64,000 nucleotides of DNA from Methylobacillus methanolivorans (GTDB taxonomy: Bacteria > Pseudomonadota > Gammaproteobacteria > Burkholderiales > Methylophilaceae). A model generated the notes under the pieces. The model searched no databases. It was not told where the DNA came from and saw nothing but the letters and a program-made list of their open reading frames with translations. The stretch spans positions 407,543 through 471,542 of the forward strand of contig NZ_JAJAVF010000002.1 in assembly GCF_020531845.1 (NCBI RefSeq), written 5' to 3'. Below, in pieces: positions 43,501 through 55,498 of this stretch. How positions within the stretch are numbered: position 1 is the stretch's first letter; every line of letters begins with the position of its first letter. The position numbers were made by a program, and so were the translations under genes.

Positions 43501-45508
43501 AGGCCAGGGTGCATTGGGCGATGCCGTGCATGGTATGGAAGACATGGTGATGCGAGCTTTGAGGCAATCACCGCAGCCTGACGACTTTGCCGAGATGTTC
43601 GAGGGCCTGGACCATGTGGGAGGCTTGCTGGAAGAAGCTTTGGGTGGGCAAACTACGCTGGTGACAGGCAGGCAGTCGCTTGCGCAACGTACCGGGCTGG
43701 ATCGCCGTACGCAATACTTGCGGTTGCGTGCCGAAATGCTGGATGGACTGATTAACGAGGCTGGGGAAGTCAGTATCGCGCGGTCACGCCTGGAGCGTGA
43801 AATGCAGGCATTCAAGCAATCTTCGCAGGATTTGACAGAAAGTGTGCAGCGTTTGCGTGGCTACCTGCGTGAGCTGGAGATTGAGGCGGAAAGCCAGTTG
43901 CAATCACGTATGACCTTGTTGCAAGAGTCGAATGAGACATTCGATCCGCTCGAGTTTGACCGTTTTACCCGTTTGCAGGAACTGACCCGCATGATGGCGG
44001 AAAGCGTCAATGACGTTTCCACCATTCAGCAGGGCCTGCTGCGCAACTTGGATGAGAGCGATGCTGCCTTGCAGCAGCAGGCACGCATGAGCCGAGACCT
44101 ACAATATGGGCTGATGAACATACGCCGTGTGCCATTTTCGGTGATGACGGAACGTTTGCATCGCATCGTACGCCAAACTGCCCGCGAACTTGATAAGCAG
44201 GTTGAGTTGGCGTTGCTGGGGGCTGATACTGAGATTGACCGTAGCGTGCTTGACCGCATGGGGGCCGCCATTGAGCATATCCTTCGCAATGCGGTAGCGC
44301 ATGGCATAGAAGCGCCCGAGGCGCGGCGCAAGCAAGGCAAGTCGCCGCTAGGCAAGATTACACTCAAGGTACGCCAGGAGCATGATGAAATCTTGCTCAC
44401 GGTGAGCGATGATGGCGCAGGGGTAGACTTGGGGCAGGTACGTGAACGGGCGCTGGCGCAGCATCTCTTACATGCGGAGCAAGAGGTTAGCGATCAGGCC
44501 TTGTTGGCATTGATTTTTGAGCCTGGCTTTACTACCGCCCGCACTGTGTCACAAATTTCAGGCCGTGGAGTAGGGCTGGATGTGGTGCGTAGCGATATTA
44601 CCTCACTTGGTGGGCGTATTGATGTCAATAGCACCCAAGGTACCGGTACCCTTTTCAGCATTTATTTGCCTGTGACGCTTTCAGTCGCGCAGGCGGTGCT
44701 GGTCAGGTATGGCAGTCGCCAATTTGCCCTACCTGCCGCCTTGGTAGAGCAGGTAGTCAAACTTAAACCCGATGTCTTAAGCGCCGCCTATGCCGATGGC
44801 AGGTTAAGCTGGTCTGGCCATGACTACCCGATTTCTTTCCTGGGTAGGCTGTGTGGCGATATGCAAGCTGCTGCAGAAAACCAGCGTTATACCCCGGTGA
44901 TGTTATTGCGTAGTGGTCAATATCGCATTGCTCTGCATGTGGACGACATCCTAGGCAACCAGGAAGTGGTGATGAAGCACATTGGCCCGCAACTGGCACG
45001 TGTGCCAGGCTTGATGGGAGCCACGGTGCTCGGTGATGGTGGCATTGTCTTCATCATCAACCCCTTGCAGCTTGCCAATCGCGAAGCCTTGTCGGCAGGT
45101 AGCCTTAATCTTGCTATCACGGTTGATAAGCCCCTACCACCTGGCAAGCCACTGGCATTGTTGGTGGATGATTCCTTGACCATGCGCAAGGTTTTGGGGC
45201 GCTTCCTTGAGCGTGAAGGCTATGAGGTTGTTACCGCCAAGGATGGTATGGAAGCGATCCAGGCGATGCAGCAAACCCTGCCCACCGTGATCCTGACAGA
45301 TATCGAGATGCCACGCATGGATGGCTTTGAGCTAGCGCGCAATGTGCGGGACGATGAGCGGACACGCGATATACCATTAATCATTGTCAGTTCGCGCACG
45401 GCAGAAAAGCACCAGGCACTGGCCAAAAGTCTGGGGGTGAATGCCTTCTTTGGCAAGCCGGTACAGGAGGACGATCTGGCGGTGACGTTGCGCCAGTTGC
45501 TAGGTTGA
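40577..45508 (+). CDS. chpA: Hybrid chemotaxis histidine kinase ChpA/PilL
   Basis: The 1643-residue CheA-like kinase has at least three HPt sites: H617 (FHTLKGSGR), H763 (AAHTLASNAG, divergent) and H966 (ALHTLKGSAR). The dimerisation/kinase core (RLRAEMLDGLINEAG..., ATPase box RGVGLDVVRSDI), a CheW-like domain and a C-terminal receiver with D1575 (LTDIEMPRMDGF) follow. It phosphorylates PilG and PilH. Pseudomonas ChpA is about 2470 residues with eight such sites, so this is a reduced form. GTG starts at 40577 and 40580 are possible; AGGA at 40569-40572 fits 40580 better. Confidence 0.94.
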   Translation: MVEDFDIGPLSWVKGEIDQALEQVLLQLAALSTNPGDLSPLRFAKTHLYQVNGALDMVGLEGCKRYCSEIESIVSKLENVELAFEPEYLDVLKHAILHLQQYLQDLMHGEPDQPLRLSRPLQQLAALHGEPLEDSELFFPDTSQRLPRDIPTAALEPQAILAILKEQRAQFQKSLLAWLKGDEQALQEMVATLDRVQQVHSQVVQKTLWWVAMAFIETMAEESHRHDAGVKRLCRRLDQELRSSSEGTSRPASVLLRDLLYFIATSTLANERIAQVKLLFELDALIPKAATFVPDVEEQQYIKQCRIALEALIELWARADAGESVLHEFMTRFAGILNTYPALSNAPVKKLFAAVHELASVLQQGPHPQQEVALVEVASALTLLSAALQHYGQQSEQAELDMHLQQQRLQALAQGQLPELAPAPAVQQAAQQALARETAASLQAIEQALDAYFRQPEELDSLAQAVMPLNQVVSALDILEMPELKALAQEAQQVVLGLQSSQVETRQDVFEALADGLSLVGMYVEQYPHRVSGTLALEDALVRLKAVHGEDVDTRPADTIVTPAPQTFAPSLPDDELLDIYLTEAEEVLASVAQHLQALRINATNHHALVEVRRGFHTLKGSGRTVGLLDLGNVAAIVETLLNRVIESRFMPSSAMMAFAEDATAAFAGWVEALRKNSHQLVEDTLWQARADELASSLSGDQVSEQAEEVLIGGTRKISRALFEVFLQEAGQHLEQLQDWLQVVLHRSEPVEAPDQDTCRAAHTLASNAGATGFKALSDLSRALEHWLDVHQGNWTEQTVTLLENTVSALEKMLDKARERKQSRAATALLRALKKAAADAVIPSIDASTGSNVVPLAPRIAKAEDVMVSLLEAEAKVNSLIDQVQEPDLGAAVADTAPTASLPEQAEVETLEDVVPTAQQAVDQELFALFVEEASDLMPMIGSELRAWQAYPHEAEHPDMLQRALHTLKGSARMAGQGALGDAVHGMEDMVMRALRQSPQPDDFAEMFEGLDHVGGLLEEALGGQTTLVTGRQSLAQRTGLDRRTQYLRLRAEMLDGLINEAGEVSIARSRLEREMQAFKQSSQDLTESVQRLRGYLRELEIEAESQLQSRMTLLQESNETFDPLEFDRFTRLQELTRMMAESVNDVSTIQQGLLRNLDESDAALQQQARMSRDLQYGLMNIRRVPFSVMTERLHRIVRQTARELDKQVELALLGADTEIDRSVLDRMGAAIEHILRNAVAHGIEAPEARRKQGKSPLGKITLKVRQEHDEILLTVSDDGAGVDLGQVRERALAQHLLHAEQEVSDQALLALIFEPGFTTARTVSQISGRGVGLDVVRSDITSLGGRIDVNSTQGTGTLFSIYLPVTLSVAQAVLVRYGSRQFALPAALVEQVVKLKPDVLSAAYADGRLSWSGHDYPISFLGRLCGDMQAAAENQRYTPVMLLRSGQYRIALHVDDILGNQEVVMKHIGPQLARVPGLMGATVLGDGGIVFIINPLQLANREALSAGSLNLAITVDKPLPPGKPLALLVDDSLTMRKVLGRFLEREGYEVVTAKDGMEAIQAMQQTLPTVILTDIEMPRMDGFELARNVRDDERTRDIPLIIVSSRTAEKHQALAKSLGVNAFFGKPVQEDDLAVTLRQLLG

Positions 45509-45595
45509 AACTGGTCTATTGACCACTCCGATTTCTGGCCGTTGATGCAATCTCCTGACATCAAGACAGCCCGAATCAGGTAAAATTGGCGCAGT

Positions 45596-49042
<3,447 letters not shown>

Positions 49043-49048
49043 CGCCCT

Positions 49049-50038
49049 ATGAACGCCAAAACCAACAACGTAAAAACCAGCTTCCTCGATTTCGAGCAAC
49101 CGATTGCCGAGTTGGAAGCCAAAATTGAAGAGCTGCGCTACGTGCAGGATGACTCCGCACTGGATATCTCCGAAGAGATTGAGCGCTTGCAGCAGAAGAA
49201 CAAAACACTGACCAAGGATATCTACGCCAAGCTGACTGCCTGGCAGATTTCCCAGGTGGCACGCCACCCACAGCGGCCTTACACTCTGGACTACATCCGT
49301 GGCATCTTCACTGATTTTGAAGAGTTGCACGGGGATCGTGCTTTTTCCGATGATCCTGCCATTGTTGGCGGTCTTGCCCGCTTCGAGGGCCATCCGGTCA
49401 TGGTGATCGGCCACCAGAAAGGCCGTGACGTGAAGGAGCGTCAATACCGCAATTTTGGTATGCCGCGCCCAGAAGGTTACCGCAAGGCTTTGCGTCTTTA
49501 TCGCCTGGCTGAGAAATTCAGGTTGCCCATCATTACGCTTATTGATACCCCGGGTGCTTATCCAGGCATTGGTGCGGAGGAGCGAGGTCAATCCGAGGCG
49601 ATTGCCCGTAATCTCTATGTGATGGCTGAGCTGACAGTGCCGATTATCGGTGTCATTATTGGCGAGGGTGGCTCTGGTGGTGCATTGGCGCTGGGTGTGG
49701 TTGATCATCTCATGATGCTGCAATATTCCACTTATTCCGTGATTTCGCCAGAAGGATGCGCTTCTATTCTTTGGAAGAGCGCAGACAAGGCCTCTGAAGC
49801 GGCAGAAACCTTGGGCATCACGGCGACGCGTCTCAAGACCCTGGGCCTGGTAGATCGCATCGTGCCTGAACCTATGGGTGGTGCACACCGTGCGCCAGAG
49901 GACATGATGCAGAATTTGCGTCGTGCTTTGGCTGACGAACTTGCCCATTTGCAGGTCAAGTCGGTTGATCACTTGCTGGAGGCGCGTCATGAGCGCCTCA
50001 TGAGCTACGGCAAGTTTAAGGAAGTCCCTGTCAAATAA
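49049..50038 (+). CDS. accA: Acetyl-CoA carboxylase carboxyltransferase alpha subunit
   Basis: The 329-residue subunit transfers CO2 from biotin to acetyl-CoA in fatty acid synthesis, with AccD. Features are the N-terminal coiled helix ([22 protein letters not shown]), [15 protein letters not shown], the oxyanion-hole glycines in [12 protein letters not shown], and [21 protein letters not shown]. It is 6 bp behind dnaE, so co-transcribed with it. Confidence 0.97.
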   Translation: MNAKTNNVKTSFLDFEQPIAELEAKIEELRYVQDDSALDISEEIERLQQKNKTLTKDIYAKLTAWQISQVARHPQRPYTLDYIRGIFTDFEELHGDRAFSDDPAIVGGLARFEGHPVMVIGHQKGRDVKERQYRNFGMPRPEGYRKALRLYRLAEKFRLPIITLIDTPGAYPGIGAEERGQSEAIARNLYVMAELTVPIIGVIIGEGGSGGALALGVVDHLMMLQYSTYSVISPEGCASILWKSADKASEAAETLGITATRLKTLGLVDRIVPEPMGGAHRAPEDMMQNLRRALADELAHLQVKSVDHLLEARHERLMSYGKFKEVPVK

Positions 50039-50048
50039 ATCATTATCC

Positions 50049-50076
50049 GTGAATGGAGGGCAGCCCCTCCATTCAC
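50049..50076 (+). terminator. Perfect hairpin between accA and tilS
   Basis: GTGAATGGAGGG / CCCTCCATTCAC is a perfect 12-bp stem with a 4-nt loop, immediately after accA. No T-run follows, so it may be a terminator-like stabiliser at the accA mRNA end or an attenuator. It contains a GTG and an ATG that would be buried in the stem, which argues for the tilS start at 50091. Confidence 0.6.
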
Positions 50077-50090
50077 GTGAGCCTGTAGTA

Positions 50091-51434
50091 ATGCCCACCG
50101 GCTTGCCCGAGTTGGTGCGCCGCGTCTATCGTTTCCTCTCACTTCACACCCAGCCTGGACAGCGCTTGCTGCTTGCGTTCAGTGGTGGCCTGGATTCTCG
50201 TGTTCTCTTGCAACTACTCGCAGAAGCCAGACCTAGCCACAATATTGTGCTGGAGGCTATGCATGTCCATCACGGCCTAAGTCCGAATGCCGATGATTGG
50301 TCAGTATTTTGTGCAACAGAGTGCGAAAAGCTGGATGTGCCATTTCATTGTGCCCGTGTGGATGTTGAAAAGCAGTCAGGCTTGGGGATAGAGGCAAGCG
50401 CAAGGCGTGCACGGTATGCCGCCTTGTTGGCGTATCCTGCTGATTATGTCTTGCTGGCGCATCACCAGGATGATCAGGCAGAAACCCTGCTGCTGCAATT
50501 GCTGCGAGGTGCTGGTGCCAAAGGTTTAGCTGGGATGGCGATGCACGATGCTTCACGTCGTTTGTTGCGTCCTTTGATGGATGTGTCCCGTAGCGAGATT
50601 GAGACTTATGCCAAGCTGGCAGGCCTGCAATGGATAGAGGACGAAAGCAACCTTGATACGCGCTATGACAGGAATTTTTGCCGTCATGAGATCATCCCCT
50701 TGCTGGAACAGCGTTATCCCGCAGTAAAGAGCACTTTGGCCCGCTCAGCAGCACATATAGCTGAGGCCATGGCCTTGCTTGATGAACTGGCAGTCATTGA
50801 TGCTGATGCCGTGATTGTTGATGGCAATATCCGAGTGGCTAGCTTGAGAACTTTGTCTGATCAGCGAGCACGCAATCTGTTGCGTTGGTGGCTGGCCTCT
50901 TATGGCTTGCCAATGCCCGGTTTGCCACGCTTGCAGGAAATGCTGCATCAGTTATGTCATGCAGGAGATAAGGCGCTGCTGAAGGTCCAAGTGCATGAAT
51001 ACACTTATCTGCGGCGTTACCAGGGGTTGGCTTACTTGAGTATGGAGCCACCATTAACAGGATTGGCCACTTTGCAATGGCAAGGTGAGCAAAGCTTAAG
51101 GCTACCTGCTAATGGCGAATTGCTGCTTCGATACGATGTAACGGCCGGGCTGGCAATCTCCAGGCTGCAAGGACGCAGCTTGACCATACGCTACCGTAGC
51201 GGAGGCGAGCGTTTCAAGCCAGATGCTCGGCGACCAACGCGCACCCTCAAACAGCTTTCCCAAGAGTTCAATATTGCTCCCTGGCTGAGGGAGCGCATGC
51301 CCTTGATCTATCTGGACGATGAGTTGGTACTGGTGCCTGGCTTTGGTGTAGCCGCAGGCTGGCAAGCGCAGCCCGGCGAGCAGGGGGTGCTGCTGGATTG
51401 GCAGCCTCTGCAACCAAGTGCCATCATGCCTTGA
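50091..51434 (+). CDS. tilS: tRNA(Ile)-lysidine synthetase TilS
   Basis: The 447-residue enzyme ligates lysine to C34 of tRNA-Ile(CAU), changing its identity to AUA decoding. The PP-loop is SGGLDSRVLL near residue 32, followed by HVHHGLSPNADDWSVFC, HHQDDQAETLLLQLLRGAGAKGLAGM and IEDESNLDTRYDRNFCRHEIIP, then the TilS substrate-binding and C-terminal domains (RYRSGGERFKP). The start at 50091 is preferred to 50049, which lies in a hairpin. Confidence 0.94.
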   Translation: MPTGLPELVRRVYRFLSLHTQPGQRLLLAFSGGLDSRVLLQLLAEARPSHNIVLEAMHVHHGLSPNADDWSVFCATECEKLDVPFHCARVDVEKQSGLGIEASARRARYAALLAYPADYVLLAHHQDDQAETLLLQLLRGAGAKGLAGMAMHDASRRLLRPLMDVSRSEIETYAKLAGLQWIEDESNLDTRYDRNFCRHEIIPLLEQRYPAVKSTLARSAAHIAEAMALLDELAVIDADAVIVDGNIRVASLRTLSDQRARNLLRWWLASYGLPMPGLPRLQEMLHQLCHAGDKALLKVQVHEYTYLRRYQGLAYLSMEPPLTGLATLQWQGEQSLRLPANGELLLRYDVTAGLAISRLQGRSLTIRYRSGGERFKPDARRPTRTLKQLSQEFNIAPWLRERMPLIYLDDELVLVPGFGVAAGWQAQPGEQGVLLDWQPLQPSAIMP

Positions 51435-51470
51435 TTGTACAGGCCAACGTAGATCGGGCTAATAGCGCCG

Positions 51471-52091
51471 CTATTTCACTGTCTTGAGCAGAGGCTTGAG
51501 TTGCTTCCAAACATTGTCCAGTATGCGTTCCTGGGCATTAGCATTAGGGTGCAATCCATCAGCTTGTGTCAACTCAGCCTTGCCAGCAACACCGTCCAGC
51601 AGAAAATCAACTAGTGGCAATTTGTATTCTTTTGCCAGAGTGGCGTAACTGCTGGTGAACTCTCGCGTATATTTAGGGCCATAGTTGGGTGGAATCATCA
51701 TCCCGACCAGCAAGACCTGCGCTTTTGCTTCCAGGCTGGCTTTGATCATGCTGGTGAGGTTATTGCGCATGCCAGCGATAGGCAGTCCACGCAGGCCATC
51801 ATTGGCACCCAGTTCCAGAATGACAATGTCGGGTTTGTGCTGCTGGAGCGCGGCTTTGATCCGGCTATTGCCGCCGCTGGTGGTTTCCCCGCTGATGCTG
51901 GCATTGATCACCTGATAGCTGGGATACTGCTGCTTGAGACGGTTTTCCAGCAGGCTTACCCAGCCGTGTTCGCGAGGTATGCCGTAAGCCGCAGACAGAC
52001 TATCGCCATATACTAGGATAGTCGCGGCATATGCAGCATTGCCGCAGCATGTAAGAGCCAGACTGAATAACAATATGAAACGGAACATCAT
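51471..52091 (-). CDS. tesA: Periplasmic lysophospholipase/thioesterase TesA (GDSL)
   Basis: The 206-residue SGNH hydrolase has a signal peptide (MMFRFILLFSLALTCCGNAAYA). The catalytic blocks are GDSLSAAYG (nucleophile Ser), SGETTSGG, GANDGLRG and DGLHPNANAQ (Asp and His). It hydrolyses thioesters and lysophospholipids in the periplasm. It is divergent from an ABC transporter pair, start codons only a few bases apart, the same layout as E. coli tesA with ybbA-ybbP. The ATG at 52091 has AAAGGTG about 9 nt upstream. Confidence 0.9.
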   Translation of the reverse strand: MMFRFILLFSLALTCCGNAAYAATILVYGDSLSAAYGIPREHGWVSLLENRLKQQYPSYQVINASISGETTSGGNSRIKAALQQHKPDIVILELGANDGLRGLPIAGMRNNLTSMIKASLEAKAQVLLVGMMIPPNYGPKYTREFTSSYATLAKEYKLPLVDFLLDGVAGKAELTQADGLHPNANAQERILDNVWKQLKPLLKTVK

Positions 52092-52093
52092 TG

Positions 52094-52780
52094 ATGCAAA
52101 CACCTTTGGCAGTTGAGGCGGTTAATCTCGATAAATATATAGAAAACGGGGCTGGTAAGCTTGATATTTTGCAGGCGCTTTCGCTCCAGGTAAAAGCCGG
52201 TGAGAAGGTTGCTATTATTGGTAGTTCGGGGTCAGGGAAGTCAACCTTGCTGAGCCTGCTTGCCGGGTTGGACAGCCCAAGTCATGGAAAAGTGCTGATC
52301 AATGGTACTGAGATCAGCGATCTGGATGAAGATGGTCGTGCTGCTGTACGTGGCAGGAGCATGGGCTTCGTTTTTCAATCCTTCCAGTTACTGCCATCTC
52401 TCACTGCGCTAGAAAACGTCATGCTTCCCTTGCAACTTGCTGGCCGCAAGGATGCTCGGGAAAAATCCAGTGCCGCCCTCGAACGTGTAGGGCTGGGGCA
52501 ACGTCTCTCGCATTATCCCCGCCAATTGTCCGGTGGTGAGCAGCAGCGGGTAGCGATTGCACGTGCCTTTGCTCCACAGCCCGCCATCCTGTTTGCCGAC
52601 GAGCCCACGGGTAACCTTGATGAACATACCGGTGAACGTATTGTGGAGTTGCTGTTTAGCCTCAATGCTGAATCTGGCACGACCTTAATTCTCGTTACCC
52701 ACGATATGAAGCTGGCAATGCGTTGCCAGCGTCGCTTACGTCTGCATGATGGACAATTGCATGAAGAGGAGGCTGCATGA
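52094..52780 (+). CDS. ybbA: ABC transporter ATP-binding protein YbbA
   Basis: The 228-residue ATPase of the LolD/MacB class has Walker A GSSGSGKSTLL, the signature LSGGEQQRVAIARAF, Walker B ILFADEPTGNLDEHTG and an H-loop THDMKLAM. It pairs with the large permease that follows (4-nt overlap). The start is ATG 52094, after a TTG that extends the frame by one codon. In E. coli it adjoins tesA; the pair may move lipids or lipid-like substrates. Confidence 0.92.
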   Translation: MQTPLAVEAVNLDKYIENGAGKLDILQALSLQVKAGEKVAIIGSSGSGKSTLLSLLAGLDSPSHGKVLINGTEISDLDEDGRAAVRGRSMGFVFQSFQLLPSLTALENVMLPLQLAGRKDAREKSSAALERVGLGQRLSHYPRQLSGGEQQRVAIARAFAPQPAILFADEPTGNLDEHTGERIVELLFSLNAESGTTLILVTHDMKLAMRCQRRLRLHDGQLHEEEAA

Positions 52781-55284
52781 CAGCCTTCTTGATCGCCTGG
52801 CGAAAGTTGCGTAGCCAGTGGGCTGCTGGTGAGGTAAGGGTGCTGGTGCTTGCCTTGGTGCTTGCTGTTGCCGCTACAAGCTCGGTGGGGTTTTTTACCA
52901 ACCGTATCGAATCAGCCTTGGTCAGGCAAGGTGGGATGTTGCTGGGCGGTGACCTCATGGTGGCCGCAGATCATGTTATGCCAGAGCGCTATGCGCTTGA
53001 AGCCAATCAACGTGGCTTGCAATTGACGCGTGCGGCGGAGTTTCCGAGTATGGTGCTCTATGGCGACGATAGCCAGTTGGTGGAAATCAAAGCCGTGGAG
53101 GCTGATTTCCCCTTGCGTGGTGAATTAACGATATTGCAGCACAAGGTCGAGCCAGCCTTGATGCTGACAGGCGGGCGTGCCGCCCGAGATATTCCAGCGC
53201 CGGGTACGATCTGGATAGAGCCTCGCCTTGCAAGTCGTTTGGGTGTGAATATAGGTGATCAACTTGAGGTTGGTGAGCGACAGTTGCTGGTGTCTGCCAT
53301 CCTGCAACGCGAGCCTTCCCGTGGCGGCGATATGTTCAGCATTGCGCCGCGATTGATGATGAATATGGCAGATGTAGCCTCAACTGGCTTGATTCAGTTC
53401 GGTAGCCGGGTTAAATACCAATTGCTGCTCGCTGGAGATGCTGAGGCGATTGATGATTACGCCAGCTGGCTCAAGCCTCAGCTCGCACGTGGCGAGCAAG
53501 CGCAGAAAGTGACCGATGCACGGCCTGAAATGCGCAATGCCATGGAAAAGGCCCAGCAATTCCTTGGCTTGTCTGCCATGGTGAGCGTGATCTTGGCGAT
53601 GGTGGCTATGTTTCTCGCTAGCCAGCCGTATGTACAAAAAAGCCTGGATGGTTATGCCCTGATGCGCTGTTTTGGCGCTTCGCGTCGCTTTATCCTCGGT
53701 ATCCTCATCAGCCAGACCTTGATGATCGCTGCGTTGGGCAGTGGGGTAGGCGTATTACTTGGTTTTGCGGCCCAAGCAGGATTGGCTGTGCTGGCTAGCC
53801 GCTTGTTGCTCGAGACTTTGCCTGCTCCCGGCATTGTGCCTGCGTTTGCAGGTCTGGCAGCAGGGTTTGCCACCATGCTGGCTGTGGTGTGGCCACACTT
53901 GCTCCGGCTCCGTGATGTGCCTGCACTACGCATTCTGCGTCGCGATCTCGGTGAGCAATATCAGGCACGTTGGCTGCATTTTGTCCCCGCACTATTGGTG
54001 CTTGCGGCCTTGATTTTCTGGCAGGCCGGGCATGTAAAGCTAGCTGTGATTGTGTTGCTGGCCCTGCTGGGATTGTTGTTGGTCATTGCGTTGGTCGCTT
54101 GGTTGGGTCTGCGCTTGTTAATGCGCTTGCCACCCAATGTCACAGGCGCTTGGTTGTTGGGGTTGGCAGCCTTGAAACGCAGGCCTGGCTTGGTGATCGC
54201 TCAAGTGATGGGCTTTAGTTTGGGGCTCACTGCACTGATATTGCTGACGATTGTGCGCGGGGATTTGTTGTCGAGCTGGCAGCAAACATTGCCAGAAGAT
54301 GCGCCAAACCGCTTCATCATCAATATACAGCCAGACCAGATCAACCCGATCAAGCAATTCTTTGAGCGAAATGACTTGCAGCATGTCGAGATATTTCCTA
54401 TGGTGCGCGCACGCTTGCTGGATATCAATGGCAAGGCACTTAATCTTGATGGGTATCAGGATGACAGGGCGCGCAGACTGGCAGAGCGTGAGTTCAACCT
54501 CTCATGGGCGGCCGAGATGCAACAGGACAACCAATTGCTAGAAGGGCGTTGGTGGTTGCCTGCGGAGCATGGCAAACCCTTGCTTTCGCTTGAGGAGGGG
54601 ATCGCCAAAGACTTGCACCTCAAATTGGGTGATGTGCTGACTTATGATGTGGCTGGCACAAAGCTGGCACTGGAAATCAGCAGCATACGTAAAGTGGAGT
54701 GGGATACCATGCGGGCGAATTTTTTCGCAGTCACACCTCCCGGTGTGCTGGATGGCTATCCCGCCAGCCATATCACCAGTTTTCATTTGGCTGCTGGGCA
54801 TGAGCAACTGCTCAATCAATTGGTCAGGGAGTTTCCCAACTTGACTATTATTGATGTAGCGGCATTGCTTGATCAGGTGCGCGAGATCATGAACAAGATG
54901 AGTCATGCATTGGAATATGTGTTTACCTTTAGCTTATTGACCGGCTTGGCAGTACTGTATGCCGCCTTGGTGGCAACTCGCGAAGAACGTGTCAAGGAGG
55001 CGACCTTGTTACGTGTGCTTGGCGCTTCCCGGCGGCAAGTGGTGCAATCACTATGGACGGAGTTCGCCGTGATAGGTGCATTGGCGGCAGTGGTGGCGAC
55101 ATTGGCTGCCGCGATCATGGCGTATTACTTGAGTAGCCAGGTATTCAATATTCCCTATCATTTCAACATGCAGGGGGCGATGTTTGTCATCATGCTGGCA
55201 GCGCTGTTGGTGCCTGCTGCTGCGTGGTTTGGTATGCGCCGCTTCCTTAACCTATCTCCTCGGGCTGTATTGCAAAGCATCTAA
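52777..55284 (+). CDS. ybbP: FtsX-like ABC permease YbbP
   Basis: The 835-residue permease has about ten membrane helices and two FtsX core domains, with the sequence EVRVLVLALVLAVAATSSVGFF at the start, KSLDGYALMRCFGASRRFILGILI in the middle, and TREERVKEATLLRVLGASRRQVVQS near the end. Large periplasmic loops lie between. It forms a mechanotransmission-type transporter with the ATPase. It is translationally coupled to ybbA and ends just before three palindromes. Confidence 0.92.
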   Translation: MTAFLIAWRKLRSQWAAGEVRVLVLALVLAVAATSSVGFFTNRIESALVRQGGMLLGGDLMVAADHVMPERYALEANQRGLQLTRAAEFPSMVLYGDDSQLVEIKAVEADFPLRGELTILQHKVEPALMLTGGRAARDIPAPGTIWIEPRLASRLGVNIGDQLEVGERQLLVSAILQREPSRGGDMFSIAPRLMMNMADVASTGLIQFGSRVKYQLLLAGDAEAIDDYASWLKPQLARGEQAQKVTDARPEMRNAMEKAQQFLGLSAMVSVILAMVAMFLASQPYVQKSLDGYALMRCFGASRRFILGILISQTLMIAALGSGVGVLLGFAAQAGLAVLASRLLLETLPAPGIVPAFAGLAAGFATMLAVVWPHLLRLRDVPALRILRRDLGEQYQARWLHFVPALLVLAALIFWQAGHVKLAVIVLLALLGLLLVIALVAWLGLRLLMRLPPNVTGAWLLGLAALKRRPGLVIAQVMGFSLGLTALILLTIVRGDLLSSWQQTLPEDAPNRFIINIQPDQINPIKQFFERNDLQHVEIFPMVRARLLDINGKALNLDGYQDDRARRLAEREFNLSWAAEMQQDNQLLEGRWWLPAEHGKPLLSLEEGIAKDLHLKLGDVLTYDVAGTKLALEISSIRKVEWDTMRANFFAVTPPGVLDGYPASHITSFHLAAGHEQLLNQLVREFPNLTIIDVAALLDQVREIMNKMSHALEYVFTFSLLTGLAVLYAALVATREERVKEATLLRVLGASRRQVVQSLWTEFAVIGALAAVVATLAAAIMAYYLSSQVFNIPYHFNMQGAMFVIMLAALLVPAAAWFGMRRFLNLSPRAVLQSI

Positions 55285-55357
55285 CCATATTGGCTATATA
55301 CAGCCAATATGGTTGCATATAGCCATGTAAATTGGTTGTATATAACCAATTTACATG
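55283..55357. promoter_or_regulatory. Three tandem palindromes before a TonB receptor
   Basis: Three 14-bp elements of form GGYTRYATAYARCC occur in tandem: GGCTATATACAGCC (55292-55305), GGTTGCATATAGCC (55311-55324) and GGTTGTATATAACC (55334-55347), with centres 19 and 23 bp apart. The outer two extend to perfect inverted repeats (13-bp arms at 55283-55314, 14-bp arms at 55324-55357). They lie between the ybbP stop and the TonB receptor. They may be a multi-site operator or two strong hairpins. Confidence 0.65.
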
Positions 55358-55498
55358 CGATGCTTACGCCATGCTGCATAGAGTTCCATTAATACAATCA
55401 CTTACCATCCAGCTGAAATCAGGCATGAAACTTGATAGTTGGAGGTGCTGGACCAAAAAAAACAAACTAGCCCATCATCACTACTATGGAAGGATTGT

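Noticed and set aside
50049..50090. An earlier GTG start for tilS.
   Set aside because: It lies within a perfect 12-bp hairpin and adds no family-like residues.
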